Source: Ferrovibrio sp. (GTDB lineage Bacteria; Pseudomonadota; Alphaproteobacteria; Ferrovibrionales; Ferrovibrionaceae). From it: 50,348 nt of DNA. This document shows, piece after piece, positions 16,939-25,245 of this stretch. The first letter of the stretch is position 1, and each line of letters opens with the position of its first letter. A program made the position numbers and the translations under genes. The stretch spans positions 1 to 50,348 of the forward strand of contig NZ_JAOZVR010000090.1 in NCBI RefSeq assembly GCF_025869515.1. Direction: 5' to 3'. The notes under the pieces were generated by a model. The model was not told where the DNA came from and made no database searches. It saw only the letters and a list, made by a program, of their open reading frames with translations.

Positions 16939-18786
16939 TTAGTGCGAGATGGCGTCCTCGGCATTCGCCAGTTTCACGTCGCCTCTCGGCACGCGGATGC
17001 TGTCGATGAAGTCCTGCATCTCCTTCGCCGGGGCCGGTGTCATCAGGCTGACGACATAGGTCACGATGAAGGCCGCCGGGATACCGAACAGGCCACAGGA
17101 GATGTTCTTCACCCCGAACCACAGCGGCATGCCATAGAACTGGGTCATCACCAGGTAGTACACGCACACACCATAACCGGCGATCATGCCGAGGATGGCG
17201 CCCATATTGCTGGTACGCTTCCACCAGATGCCCATCACCAGCGCCGGGAACAGACCCGAAGCGGCGATCGAGAAGGCCCAGGCCACCATCGCGAGGATGT
17301 GCGACGGCTTGGTCGATGCCACATAGGCCGCGATAATCGCCACCACAATCAGCAGCACGCGGCTGATGATCAGGCGCTTCTTCGTCGCAGCATGCGGATC
17401 GATCATGCGGTAGTAGACGTCATGGCTGAGCGCGTTGGCGATGGCGAGCAGCAGGCCGTCGGCCGTGCTGAGCGCTGCCGCCAGACCGCCGGCCGCGACC
17501 AGGCCCGCGATGACATACGGCAGACCGGCGATTTCCGGCGTGGCGAGCACGATGGCATCGGCCGCGATACGGAACTCACTCAGCTGCAGGATGCCGTCGG
17601 CATTGCCCTTCACACCGGCGCAGAGGGCGAACTTCGATGCGGCATCGGCCGCATCGCAGGCGCCGACCAGACCGATCGCACCCCACGACTGCACCCAGTT
17701 CGGCAGGGCCGTAATCTGCTGGCCGATCACGTTCTGGTACACTTCCAGCTTGGCGAACACCGCATAGGACGGCGCGGTGAAATAGAGCAGGAAGATGAAG
17801 AGCAGGCTCCACGCCACCGACTTGCGCGCATCACGCACGCTGGGCGTGGTGAAGTAGCGCATCAGGATGTGCGGCAGGGCAGCCGTACCAACCATGAGGC
17901 AGAGGATCAGCGCGAAGAAGTTCATGCCGTCGGTGAAGTTCATGTTGCCCTTGGCATCGGCGAAGGCCGCGGTGTGGCCCTTGACCACGCCGAGAGCCGG
18001 CTCCAGCGCCTGGATCTTTTCCAGGGCCTGGCCGTACATCAGCTGCGGGATCGGCACGCCGGTGACCTTGGCCGACATGATGACGACCGGGATCAGGTAG
18101 GCGATGATCAGGATGATGTACTGGGCCACCTGGGTCCAGGTCACCGCGCGCATGCCGCCGAGCATCGAGCAGACCAGAATACCGGCCAGACCGACGAACA
18201 CCGCAACCTCGAACGAGATGCCGAGGAAGCGCGAGGCGATGATGCCGACACCGAAAATCTGCGCCGTCACATACGCGAAGGAGGCAGAGATCAGCACGAT
18301 CACGCCGACGAAGCGCGCGACGTTGCCGCCATACCGGGCGCCGAGGAAGTCAGGCACGGTATACTGGCCGAACTTGCGCAGATACGGTGCCAGCAGGATC
18401 GACACCAGCAGGTAGCCGCCGGTCCAGCCGAGCACGAAGGCGAGGCCGTCATAACCCGACAGGTACAGCGTACCGGCCATGGCGATGAACGAGGCGGCGG
18501 ACATCCAGTCGGAACCGGTGGCCATGCCGTTGTAGAAGGCCGGAACCTTGCGGCCGGCGACATAGTATTCGCCCATTTCCGCGGTGCGCGACAGAACGCC
18601 GATCAGCGCGTAGACGCCGACCGTCATGAACACGAACAGATAGCCGATGATCCGGTTCGGCACGCCCATCTGTTCAAGGATGGCGAGCACGATCACGAAG
18701 GCGGCGAAGCCGCCCGTGTAAATCCCGTAAATTTTACCGAGGTTGTCGATAAAACTCTTACCCCCGGTTTGCGTATTGTTTGCCAT
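16939..18786 (-). CDS. Sodium:solute symporter family permease (acetate-permease-like)
   Basis: The 615-residue inner-membrane protein has about 13-14 transmembrane segments and the SSS family pattern GRKVPAFYNGMATGSDWMSAASF, then GAR-YGG and GGMRAVTWTQVAQY. It is of the type paired with a DUF4212 small subunit (VC2705-like), which is often annotated as acetate/monocarboxylate or amino-acid symporter. The real substrate is unknown. The start MANNTQTGGK at 18786 has GGGGGGAAAG upstream. It lies 19 bases after the DUF4212 gene. Divergent genes encode a DnaQ-like and a CBS-DUF294 protein, the usual companions. Confidence 0.9.
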   Translation of the reverse strand: MANNTQTGGKSFIDNLGKIYGIYTGGFAAFVIVLAILEQMGVPNRIIGYLFVFMTVGVYALIGVLSRTAEMGEYYVAGRKVPAFYNGMATGSDWMSAASFIAMAGTLYLSGYDGLAFVLGWTGGYLLVSILLAPYLRKFGQYTVPDFLGARYGGNVARFVGVIVLISASFAYVTAQIFGVGIIASRFLGISFEVAVFVGLAGILVCSMLGGMRAVTWTQVAQYIILIIAYLIPVVIMSAKVTGVPIPQLMYGQALEKIQALEPALGVVKGHTAAFADAKGNMNFTDGMNFFALILCLMVGTAALPHILMRYFTTPSVRDARKSVAWSLLFIFLLYFTAPSYAVFAKLEVYQNVIGQQITALPNWVQSWGAIGLVGACDAADAASKFALCAGVKGNADGILQLSEFRIAADAIVLATPEIAGLPYVIAGLVAAGGLAAALSTADGLLLAIANALSHDVYYRMIDPHAATKKRLIISRVLLIVVAIIAAYVASTKPSHILAMVAWAFSIAASGLFPALVMGIWWKRTSNMGAILGMIAGYGVCVYYLVMTQFYGMPLWFGVKNISCGLFGIPAAFIVTYVVSLMTPAPAKEMQDFIDSIRVPRGDVKLANAEDAISH

Positions 18787-18805
18787 GATGGCTTTCCCCC
18801 CTGGA

Positions 18806-19072
18806 TTATTCGTCTTCGGCGACGCCGAACTCCTCGTCGATCGCATTCTGCTTCGAGGCGAACCAGAACAGCGACACGACGAAGGCGATCAGCGAACCCT
18901 GCGCGGCCATGTAGAAGCCGAGCGGGAAACCGAGGATGCGGATGTTGTTCAGCTGCGGTGCGAAGAAATGCACGACGAAGCTGAAGAAGAACCAGATGGC
19001 CAGCATGGTCCACATGAGGCCGGACGTTCTGGCCCAATAGGCCTTAGCCTTTTCGGGAGTTAATTCTGACAT
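18806..19072 (-). CDS. DUF4212 sodium/substrate symporter small subunit
   Basis: The 88-residue protein has two hydrophobic helices (about residues 20-38 and 50-70) and the characteristic N-terminus with AYWARTSGLMWTMLAIWFFFSF and the acidic tail DEEFGVAEDE. Proteins of this family are always found just upstream of a sodium:solute symporter and are thought to be its small subunit. Promoter elements should lie in 19073-19213, where I see no strong consensus. Confidence 0.92.
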   Translation of the reverse strand: MSELTPEKAKAYWARTSGLMWTMLAIWFFFSFVVHFFAPQLNNIRILGFPLGFYMAAQGSLIAFVVSLFWFASKQNAIDEEFGVAEDE

Positions 19073-19213
19073 GAAGCGCTCCTGCCCCTTGTTTATGATT
19101 TCGTTGAGCCCCTGACGCCGGATTCGACCCGGACGTCAGCTTCGTGCAGTATAGGAGTCGGTTCTTGCTACAGCCCATTAGACCAAAGTGTAAGCGAGAC
19201 CGGTCAGGCAGTT

Positions 19214-19843
19214 ATGCCAGCGTATCACAGGGGGAAATGCATTTTGCTGCGCCGCACACTCGAGTTCTTTTTTCCACCGTCGGTTTCGACACCCGAAGAG
19301 CTGAAAGCCTTCGCCGCCGGTGAAGCCTCCTATCTGGCGCAGAAGACGGTCATCGGTTATTGCCGGGTCAAGACCATGCTGGACTACGAGAAGTTGCTGA
19401 CCGAGCCGGCTTTCCGGGACGCCCAGGAGAGTTGCCGCTGGGAAGCCTATGCCGGCACCCTTGGGGATATGCTGATCATGATCGAGGGCTGGCTGCGCCC
19501 CGGCGCCGAACCGGCCCGGCAGAGACTGGCCGATTCGCTGGTCGCGTTCTATCCGGCGATCCTGGGCGAACATGTGCCGTCGCACCGCCAGGACTGGGCC
19601 GACAGCATTGCCGCCTTCGAGCGGCGTTTCGCCCTTGCCCGCGCCTCCGAGCCGGCCGCCCCGGAACAGGTGGTGACGGAGACGGCGAAGCTGATCCACG
19701 AGCTGGTACCGATCGCCGACCGGTTGAAGCGCAACGACCGCGAGGTGATCAACGGCGATCTGCGTCTGCACATGCTGGCCGCGCATAGTTCGATGATGAA
19801 GCGGTTCCGTCGCGATGCGCTGGTGGCAGCGCTGACAACCTGA
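19214..19843 (+). CDS. Conserved protein of the symporter/DUF294 neighbourhood, unknown function
   Basis: This soluble protein of up to 209 residues has the characteristic FFFPPSVSTPEEL and YLAQKTVIGYCRVKTMLDYEKLL near the start and is helical throughout. I know it only as a conserved alphaproteobacterial protein beside DnaQ-like and DUF294 genes. The ATG at 19214 has a poor ribosome site. An in-frame TTG at 19244 has AGGGGG 9 bases upstream and would start at LRRTLEFFF, which I consider at least as likely (199 residues). It is followed by the exonuclease gene after 10 bases. Confidence 0.75.
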   Translation: MPAYHRGKCILLRRTLEFFFPPSVSTPEELKAFAAGEASYLAQKTVIGYCRVKTMLDYEKLLTEPAFRDAQESCRWEAYAGTLGDMLIMIEGWLRPGAEPARQRLADSLVAFYPAILGEHVPSHRQDWADSIAAFERRFALARASEPAAPEQVVTETAKLIHELVPIADRLKRNDREVINGDLRLHMLAAHSSMMKRFRRDALVAALTT

Positions 19844-19853
19844 GGCCTGCGGC

Positions 19854-20588
19854 ATGCGGCGCTCGCTGATCGGCGGTTTCGGCCACATGCTGGCCCGGCT
19901 GCGCAGCGCCGCAGCGCCACCGCCGGCCGTCACACTGGCGGATGACGAGCCGCTCGCCACGCTGCCCGCACTGGTGCTCGATACCGAAACCACCGGGCTG
20001 GACGTGATGCATGACCGCATCATTTCCATTGCCGGCCTGCCGCATCACGGCGCCACGGCAGATGCCATGCCGCCGCTCGACCTGCTGCTGCATCCCGGCA
20101 TCCGTATCCCGAAATCGTCGACGGCGATTCACGGCATCGACGACAGAATGGTGGCGACGGCACCGACGCTGGCCCTGCTCTGGGGCAGCATCCAGCTCTT
20201 CTGGCAGGGCCGCGTGCTGGTCGGCCACAATATCGGCTACGACATCGCCATGCTGCGGCATGAGTCGGTGCGCCATCGCCTGCCCTTCCATGCGCCGGCC
20301 GGCGCGCTGGATCTCGGTCTGCTCTATGCCGGCCTGAAACCGCGCGCCCCGCAGATCACGCTGGAACGTATCGCCGGGGATTTCGGCATCGCCCTGGAGG
20401 GCCGCCACACGGCGCTGGGCGATGCCGAGGCCACCGCCGGCATCTGGCAGCGGATGCTGCCGGCGCTCGGCCGCGTCGGCGTCGCCACGCTGGGCGATGC
20501 GCGCCGCCTGATGCAGCGCCAGCGCGACCTGCTGCATCGCCAGGAGCGGATCGGCTGGGCACTCGACCTGCTGCTGCCGCCGCGATGA
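19854..20588 (+). CDS. DnaQ-like 3'-5' exonuclease (DEDDh)
   Basis: This 244-residue protein has the three exonuclease motifs: Asp43/Glu45 in LDTETTGLD, Asp130 in GHNIGYD, and His185/Asp190 in RHTALGDAEAT. That gives the DEDDh set. It has an N-terminal extension of about 35 residues and a C-terminal helical region rich in Arg and Gln. It is not the polymerase III epsilon subunit by context. Homologs accompany DUF294 proteins and sodium symporters. It lies 7 bases before the DUF294 gene. A nucleotide-signal hydrolysing role is possible but not shown. Confidence 0.88.
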   Translation: MRRSLIGGFGHMLARLRSAAAPPPAVTLADDEPLATLPALVLDTETTGLDVMHDRIISIAGLPHHGATADAMPPLDLLLHPGIRIPKSSTAIHGIDDRMVATAPTLALLWGSIQLFWQGRVLVGHNIGYDIAMLRHESVRHRLPFHAPAGALDLGLLYAGLKPRAPQITLERIAGDFGIALEGRHTALGDAEATAGIWQRMLPALGRVGVATLGDARRLMQRQRDLLHRQERIGWALDLLLPPR

Positions 20589-20595
20589 TACCGTC

Positions 20596-22125
20596 ATGAT
20601 CACCTCAGCCCCCGTCCTGCCCGACCTCGAACCCTATCGCCGCCGCGTCAGCGCGGTGATGCGGAGTCCGGTGGCCGATATCGGGGCCGGCGCCACGCTG
20701 GCCGAGATCGCGCGCCACATGAGCGACAATGCGTATGGCGCACTGCTGGTGCGCGACCGCTTCGACCAGCATGTCGGCATCCTCACCGAGCGCGATGTCA
20801 CACGCGCGCTCGGACGCGACGGCGCAGCGGCGCTGCAGCTTACCGCGGCCGATATCATGAGCCGCGAGATCGTCGCCATCAACGAGGCCGCCTTCCTGTT
20901 CCGCGCCATCGGCCGCATGCGCCGGCTCAACCTGCGCTACCTGCCGGTGACCGACAATGCCGGCCGCTTCACCGGCATGCTGACCGCGCGCGGCCTGCTG
21001 CGCCTGCGCGCGCAGGATTCGCAGATGATCGCCGACGAGCTGGATATCGCGCAGAGCGCCGAGGAGCTGGGCCATGCCCGCGCCGCCCTGCCGCAGCTGG
21101 CCGCCACATTGCTGGCCGAGGGATCCGAGGCGCCGCCCGTGGCGGCGGTGATCTCCGGCATCTATGCCGATATCACGGCGCGCGCCGCCGCCGTGATCGA
21201 GGCCGAATTCACCCGCGCCGGCGACCCCGCCCCGGCGCCCTGGTGCATGCTGATCCTCGGCTCCGGCGGCCGCGGCGAAAGCCTGCTGAAACCCGACCAG
21301 GACAACGCCATCATCCATGCCGGCAGCAGCGAGGACGACGGCTGGTATGCCCGCGCCGGCGAACGCATCGCCGCCCTGCTGGATGCCGCCGGCGTGCCGT
21401 TCTGCAAGGGCGGCGTGATGGCGAAGAACACCGCCTGGCGCGGCAGCCAGGGCCAGTGGCGCGCCCGCGTCACCGAATGGATCGGCCGCCATACGCCCGA
21501 GGCGCTGCTGAATGTCGATATCTTCTACGACCTGCAGCCGGTCTACGGCGCGCTGCGGCTCGGCGAGGCCCTGCGCTTCGAGGCGCTGGCGGCGGCCCGC
21601 AGCTCGCCGCTGTTCCTGCGCCTGATGGCCGAACAGACCGCGCAGCTGCATCCCGCGCTGAATTTCTTCGGCCGCCTGAAGGCCGACAGCGACGGCCGCG
21701 TCGACCTCAAGCTCGGCGGCCTGCTGCCGCTGGTCAGCGCCGCCCGCCTGATGGCCCTGCGGCTCGGGGTTGCCGCCACCGGCACGGCGGACCGCCTGCG
21801 CGCCGTCGGCCATGCCGGCCTGATCGGCGACGCCGACATCGCCGGGCTGATCGCGGCCCATGCCCTGCTGCTGGAAACCATCCTGCGCCAGCAGCTCGCC
21901 GATCTCGCCGCCGGCCGCGCGCCGGGCAGCCGCGTCGATGCCGCTTCCCTGACGCGGCCGCAGCGCGACCGGCTGAAGGCGGCGCTGAAGCATGTCGCCC
22001 TGCTGCCCGACATGGTGCAGGACGTGCTGACCGCCCCGCTGCCCCCCACCGCCGACCTGCGCGCCCCCGCCCCGGGGGGGCAAGGCGGGGAACCAGCCGG
22101 GGAGCAATCCGGGGACGCGCGCTGA
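20596..22125 (+). CDS. CBS-domain DUF294 nucleotidyltransferase-like protein
   Basis: The 509-residue protein has two CBS domains (about 18-75 and 82-138), a DUF294 nucleotidyltransferase domain with GSGGRGE at 222-228 and DQD at 234-236 (metal and nucleotide-binding residues), and a C-terminal DUF294_C domain (about 350-480). CBS domains bind adenine nucleotides, so this is probably an energy-sensing protein linked to the divergent symporter. It does not have a cyclic-nucleotide-binding domain seen in some relatives. The last 30 residues are Pro/Gly-rich. The gene has very high GC, even for this genome. Confidence 0.9.
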   Translation: MITSAPVLPDLEPYRRRVSAVMRSPVADIGAGATLAEIARHMSDNAYGALLVRDRFDQHVGILTERDVTRALGRDGAAALQLTAADIMSREIVAINEAAFLFRAIGRMRRLNLRYLPVTDNAGRFTGMLTARGLLRLRAQDSQMIADELDIAQSAEELGHARAALPQLAATLLAEGSEAPPVAAVISGIYADITARAAAVIEAEFTRAGDPAPAPWCMLILGSGGRGESLLKPDQDNAIIHAGSSEDDGWYARAGERIAALLDAAGVPFCKGGVMAKNTAWRGSQGQWRARVTEWIGRHTPEALLNVDIFYDLQPVYGALRLGEALRFEALAAARSSPLFLRLMAEQTAQLHPALNFFGRLKADSDGRVDLKLGGLLPLVSAARLMALRLGVAATGTADRLRAVGHAGLIGDADIAGLIAAHALLLETILRQQLADLAAGRAPGSRVDAASLTRPQRDRLKAALKHVALLPDMVQDVLTAPLPPTADLRAPAPGGQGGEPAGEQSGDAR

Positions 22126-22298
22126 TCCGGCCCGCTCAGAGCCCTTCGCAACGCTTCGCAGCGCTTCGTTTCTGTTTCTGATAGAATTGATTTTATATTT
22201 ACACACTCATTAGGCCGCATTCCGGGTTGCGCAGCATCAATGCTGCGGTCCGCAGTCTGCGGCACCCTGCCGGCGCGTATCGAGCAGAGGAGACCGCC

Positions 22299-22523
22299 AT
22301 GAGTGCCGGAACCAGTCCCTGGGAGGTTGTGAACCGCCATGTCGAGGCAGCCCTGGCCGAAGCCGGCGCCGCCGGCATCCCGGCCGAGACGGTGGCCAGC
22401 AACCTGATCGCCGAGGCGGTGCGCATCCTGAAAACCCGGCGCCAGCCGGACGACATCCGCGCCGAACTGCAATTCGCCATCGAGAACCTGCAGGAGCGAG
22501 ACTACGAATTCATGCGGCCGTAA
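22299..22523 (+). CDS. Small conserved protein, unknown function
   Basis: The 74-residue soluble protein begins MSAGTSPWEVVNRHVEAAL. It is predicted helical, with AELQFAIENLQERDYEFMRP at the C-terminus. AGAGGAG lies 6 bases before the ATG. It is monocistronic; the preceding 173 bases (22126-22298) contain an AT-rich patch (22184-22200) that may hold its promoter. The last codons and the following sequence carry a 14-base direct repeat. I know no function for it. Confidence 0.75.
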   Translation: MSAGTSPWEVVNRHVEAALAEAGAAGIPAETVASNLIAEAVRILKTRRQPDDIRAELQFAIENLQERDYEFMRP

Positions 22524-22574
22524 ACGGCCGTCGGGAATTCATGCGGCCCCAGAATCTGTTCCCGGGCGGCAGCA

Positions 22575-22889
22575 TCACAGCGCGTCGCTGTCCTCGCCCA
22601 GTCCCATCACGGCGACGCCCATCTGCACGCTGCCCAGCGTCAGCCCGGTGAAGAACCAGAGCAGCAGCAGCGGCAGCGGATGACCAGCGGCAGCGAGCAG
22701 CAGATCGCCCAGCCCGAAAGCGTTGCTCCACAGCACCGCGGCAACGAACAGACCGGCCAGCGCGAAACCGATCAGCGCATGGCGCAGCAGGAACAGTACC
22801 TGCCCGCGCCAGGGCGGCGGCGCGGTATGTCGCGAGGTGAAAACCATTCCCGCAGTATCGCGCCGCAGCCGGCCGGCTGCAGCAGACAT
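22575..22889 (-). CDS. Small membrane protein, unknown function
   Basis: The protein of up to 104 residues has two hydrophobic helices (about residues 34-53 and 60-98) separated by a short turn, with GLTLGSVQMGVAVM in the second. Homologs in alphaproteobacteria are unnamed. The start is uncertain: ATG 22889 has no clear ribosome site, and MVFTSRHTAP at 22847 is an alternative that would remove a basic stretch. It follows the MmcQ gene on the same strand by 15 bases. Confidence 0.6.
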   Translation of the reverse strand: MSAAAGRLRRDTAGMVFTSRHTAPPPWRGQVLFLLRHALIGFALAGLFVAAVLWSNAFGLGDLLLAAAGHPLPLLLLWFFTGLTLGSVQMGVAVMGLGEDSDAL

Positions 22890-22904
22890 GTCGTCGCAGG
22901 CGGG

Positions 22905-23315
22905 TTAATCCTCGGCCAGCAGGGCGGCCAGCTTTTTCGGCGCGATCAGGCGGTAGCTGCGGCGCACCAGCCGCTCGACCTCGCTCCAGTTGACGCGCCC
23001 GGCCTCAGTCTTGTCGAGCCACATGCCAACCCAGCCCTTGTGGCCCAGATAGGGCGGCACGAAGAAGCGCCCGGGATCGGCGCCCACCAGCACCTCCTGG
23101 CTGCCCGGCTGCGGCTTGCACCAGACCGCGCGGCGGCCCTCGATGGCACTTTCCAGCGCGAAGATCTTGCCCCGGATACGGTAGGTCGGGATTTCCCAGG
23201 TCTCGCGCTCTTCCGCCTCGGGCAGCGCCAGGCAGAGCGCGCGCAGGCGATCCGTTGGCGCTTTCGGCGCCATCCTGCGCACGTCGTTTTTCTTCGGCAC
23301 CTGGTATTTCGCCAT
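22905..23315 (-). CDS. MmcQ/YjbR family protein
   Basis: The 136-residue protein has the family pattern LALPEAEERETWEIPTYRI with GKIFAL and a C-terminal SYRLIAPKKLAALL. MmcQ/YjbR proteins have a double-wing DNA-binding-like fold; their function is not established. The start MAKYQVPKKN is followed by a lysine-rich linker before the domain. A second Met at MAPKAPTDR is possible. It lies 14 bases after the radical SAM gene on the same strand. Confidence 0.85.
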   Translation of the reverse strand: MAKYQVPKKNDVRRMAPKAPTDRLRALCLALPEAEERETWEIPTYRIRGKIFALESAIEGRRAVWCKPQPGSQEVLVGADPGRFFVPPYLGHKGWVGMWLDKTEAGRVNWSEVERLVRRSYRLIAPKKLAALLAED

Positions 23316-23329
23316 CGGACCAGCCTGCC

Positions 23330-24454
23330 CTAAAACAGACTCCCCTGTCGCGTATCGAGCGGCGGATGCCGGAACAGGTCCTTGCGCAGGCTGAGCCGCC
23401 GCTCGTTGAAGCCGATGCGCTTGATCGCCATGCGGAAGCGCTGCGCGATCAGGTCGGCATAGGCGCCCTCGCCGCGCATGCGGTCGCCGAAATCGGCCAC
23501 ATAGTCTTTGCCGCCGCGCGACTCCTGCACCAGCTTCATCACCTTCGAGGCGCGATCCGGATAATGTTCCTGCAGCCATTCGCGCCACAGTTCCTTCAGT
23601 TCGTGGGGCAGCCGCAGCAGCACCCAGCCGGCCTCGCGCGCGCCGGCCGCCCAGGCGGCTTCCAGCAGGCGTTCCAGCTCCATGTCGTTGACCGCCGGGA
23701 TCATCGGCGCCGTCATCACGCCGCAGGGAATGCCGGCCGCGTTGAGCAGACGGATCGCCTCCAGCCGTTTCGGCGGCGTCGAGGCCCGCGGTTCCATTTT
23801 TCGCGCCAGCTGCCGGTCCAGCGTGGTGAGCGAGAGATAGACTTTCACCAGGCTGAGCTTGGCCATCTCGGACAGCAGATCGATATCGCGGGTGACCAGA
23901 TGGTTCTTGGTGACGATGCCGAGCGGATGCCGGGTTTCCAGCAGCACTTCGAGGATCGAACGGGTGATCTTCTGCTCGCGTTCGACGGGCTGGTAGGGAT
24001 CGGTGTTGGTGCCCATCGACAGCGTGGCCACGCGATAGTTGCGGCTGGCCAGTTCCCTGCGCAGCAGGGCTGCGGCATTGGGCTTGATGACGATCTGGGT
24101 TTCGAAATCCAGACCGGGCGAAAAGCCGAGATAGGCATGGCTCGGCCGCGCGAAACAGTAGATGCAGCCATGCTCGCAGCCGCGATAGGGATTGATCGAG
24201 CGGTCGAAGGGAATATCGGGCGACTTGTTCCAGGCGATGATGTGCCGCGCGCTGTCTTCGTGCAGCACGGTCTTCAGCGGTTCGGCCTCTTCCAGATTGT
24301 CCCAGCCGTCATCCTCGCGCTGGCGCGTCTCGGAATCGTAGCGGCTGCGCACTGCCGAGACCGCGCCGCGTCCGCGCCGGGCATCGGGATGGGCATGGTC
24401 GGCGGCGGTGGAGATCGCGCGCGCCACAAGCTTGCCGGGGGTGAGTTTCGCCAT
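23330..24454 (-). CDS. PA0069-family radical SAM protein
   Basis: The 374-residue protein has the radical SAM cysteines Cys93, Cys97 and Cys100 in CEHGCIYC, preceded by the typical SINPYRG, and later SMGTNTDPYQPVERE and ITKNHLVTRDIDLL. This is the PA0069/Rv2578c-type family whose reaction is unknown; it has similarity to the SplB fold. Starts at MAKLTPGKLV, the first Met with a plausible short leader. It is upstream of the MmcQ gene. Confidence 0.88.
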   Translation of the reverse strand: MAKLTPGKLVARAISTAADHAHPDARRGRGAVSAVRSRYDSETRQREDDGWDNLEEAEPLKTVLHEDSARHIIAWNKSPDIPFDRSINPYRGCEHGCIYCFARPSHAYLGFSPGLDFETQIVIKPNAAALLRRELASRNYRVATLSMGTNTDPYQPVEREQKITRSILEVLLETRHPLGIVTKNHLVTRDIDLLSEMAKLSLVKVYLSLTTLDRQLARKMEPRASTPPKRLEAIRLLNAAGIPCGVMTAPMIPAVNDMELERLLEAAWAAGAREAGWVLLRLPHELKELWREWLQEHYPDRASKVMKLVQESRGGKDYVADFGDRMRGEGAYADLIAQRFRMAIKRIGFNERRLSLRKDLFRHPPLDTRQGSLF

Positions 24455-24581
24455 ACGCGCATCATACCCGGAAATGAGAACTTTTCAAGAACACAGAATC
24501 GGCGGTTCAGCGGGATTCGCCGGTAACCGGCCAGGATCGTCATGGCTTCTGCCCGCTCCACCCCGGGTCTAGACTGCCGGC

Positions 24582-25121
24582 ATGGCGATGAAATCCCTGC
24601 CGTTGTCCGAGGTCTATGCCCTGCTGGAGCCGGGTCCGGTGGTGCTGCTGACCACACGGGCGAAGGATGGCCGCGCCAATGTGATGACCATGTCCTGGCA
24701 CATGATGATGGAATTCACCCCGCCGCTGATCGGCTGCGTGGTCAGCAACGGCAATTACAGCTTCGCCGCGTTGCGCGCGACAAAGGACTGCGTGATCGCC
24801 ATCCCGGCGCGCCGGCTGGCCGCGAAGGTCGTCAGGGTCGGCAACTGCTCGGGCCGCGACATCGACAAATTCGCCGCTTGCGGCCTGACGATGAAACCGG
24901 CCGCCAAGGTGACGGCGCCGCTGGTGGCCGAGTGCTTCGCCAACCTGGAATGCCGCGTGGTCGATACGCGCATGGTGGCAAAATACAACATGTTCGTGCT
25001 GGAAGCGGTGAAGGCCTGGATCGATCCGGCGCAGAAAAATCCGAAGACGATCCATCACCAGGGCTGGGGTCGCTTCGCCGTCGACGGCCGCATCCTCACG
25101 CTGAAATCCGACAAGGCGTGA
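24582..25121 (+). CDS. Flavin reductase-like FMN-binding domain protein
   Basis: The 179-residue protein has the flavin reductase split-barrel pattern: GPVVLLTTRAKDGRANVMTMSW near the N-terminus, then PPLIGCVVSNGNYSFA and VRVGNCSGRDIDKFA, with a C-terminal WGRFAVDGRILT. Members bind FMN and reduce flavin or act in redox reactions. The start ATG 24582 has no strong ribosome site; MKSLPLSE two codons later is equally possible. It is followed by a terminator-like hairpin. Confidence 0.85.
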   Translation: MAMKSLPLSEVYALLEPGPVVLLTTRAKDGRANVMTMSWHMMMEFTPPLIGCVVSNGNYSFAALRATKDCVIAIPARRLAAKVVRVGNCSGRDIDKFAACGLTMKPAAKVTAPLVAECFANLECRVVDTRMVAKYNMFVLEAVKAWIDPAQKNPKTIHHQGWGRFAVDGRILTLKSDKA

Positions 25122-25134
25122 CAGTAGAAACGGG

Positions 25135-25181
25135 ATGCCGGCCCGGAGACTCTTCCTGGGCCCGGCATGACGGTTCTTTTT
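25135..25181 (+). terminator. Intrinsic terminator after the flavin reductase gene
   Basis: A near-perfect hairpin with outer stem ATGCCGG/CCGGCAT (25135-25168) is followed after 8 bases by TTCTTTTT. It begins 13 bases after the stop codon. The loop region is GC-rich. Confidence 0.55.
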
Positions 25182-25237
25182 GTCATTCCCGCGAAAGCGG
25201 GAATCCAGAACTAGGCTCCCGCTTTCGCGGGAGCGAC
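25181..25237. repeat. REP/BIME-like pair of inverted hairpins
   Basis: Two hairpins, ATTCCCGC-GAAA-GCGGGAAT (25185-25204) and GCTCCCGC-TTTC-GCGGGAGC (25215-25234), are inverse copies of each other and are flanked by GTC and GAC. Units of CCCGCGAAAGCGGG type are common dispersed repeats in proteobacterial genomes. It separates the convergent flavin reductase and acetyltransferase genes and may also help terminate both. Confidence 0.75.
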
Positions 25238-25245
25238 AATGCTGC

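Noticed and set aside
16846..18984. Long open frame on the plus strand opposite the sodium symporter
   Set aside because: It is antisense to a clear symporter and DUF4212 gene, is His/Arg/Asp-rich with no domain, and reflects the codon bias of the real gene.
20605..22206. Long minus-strand frame opposite the DUF294 gene
   Set aside because: Gln/Gly/Ala-rich composition without motifs, opposite a gene with intact CBS and DUF294 motifs; an effect of very high GC.
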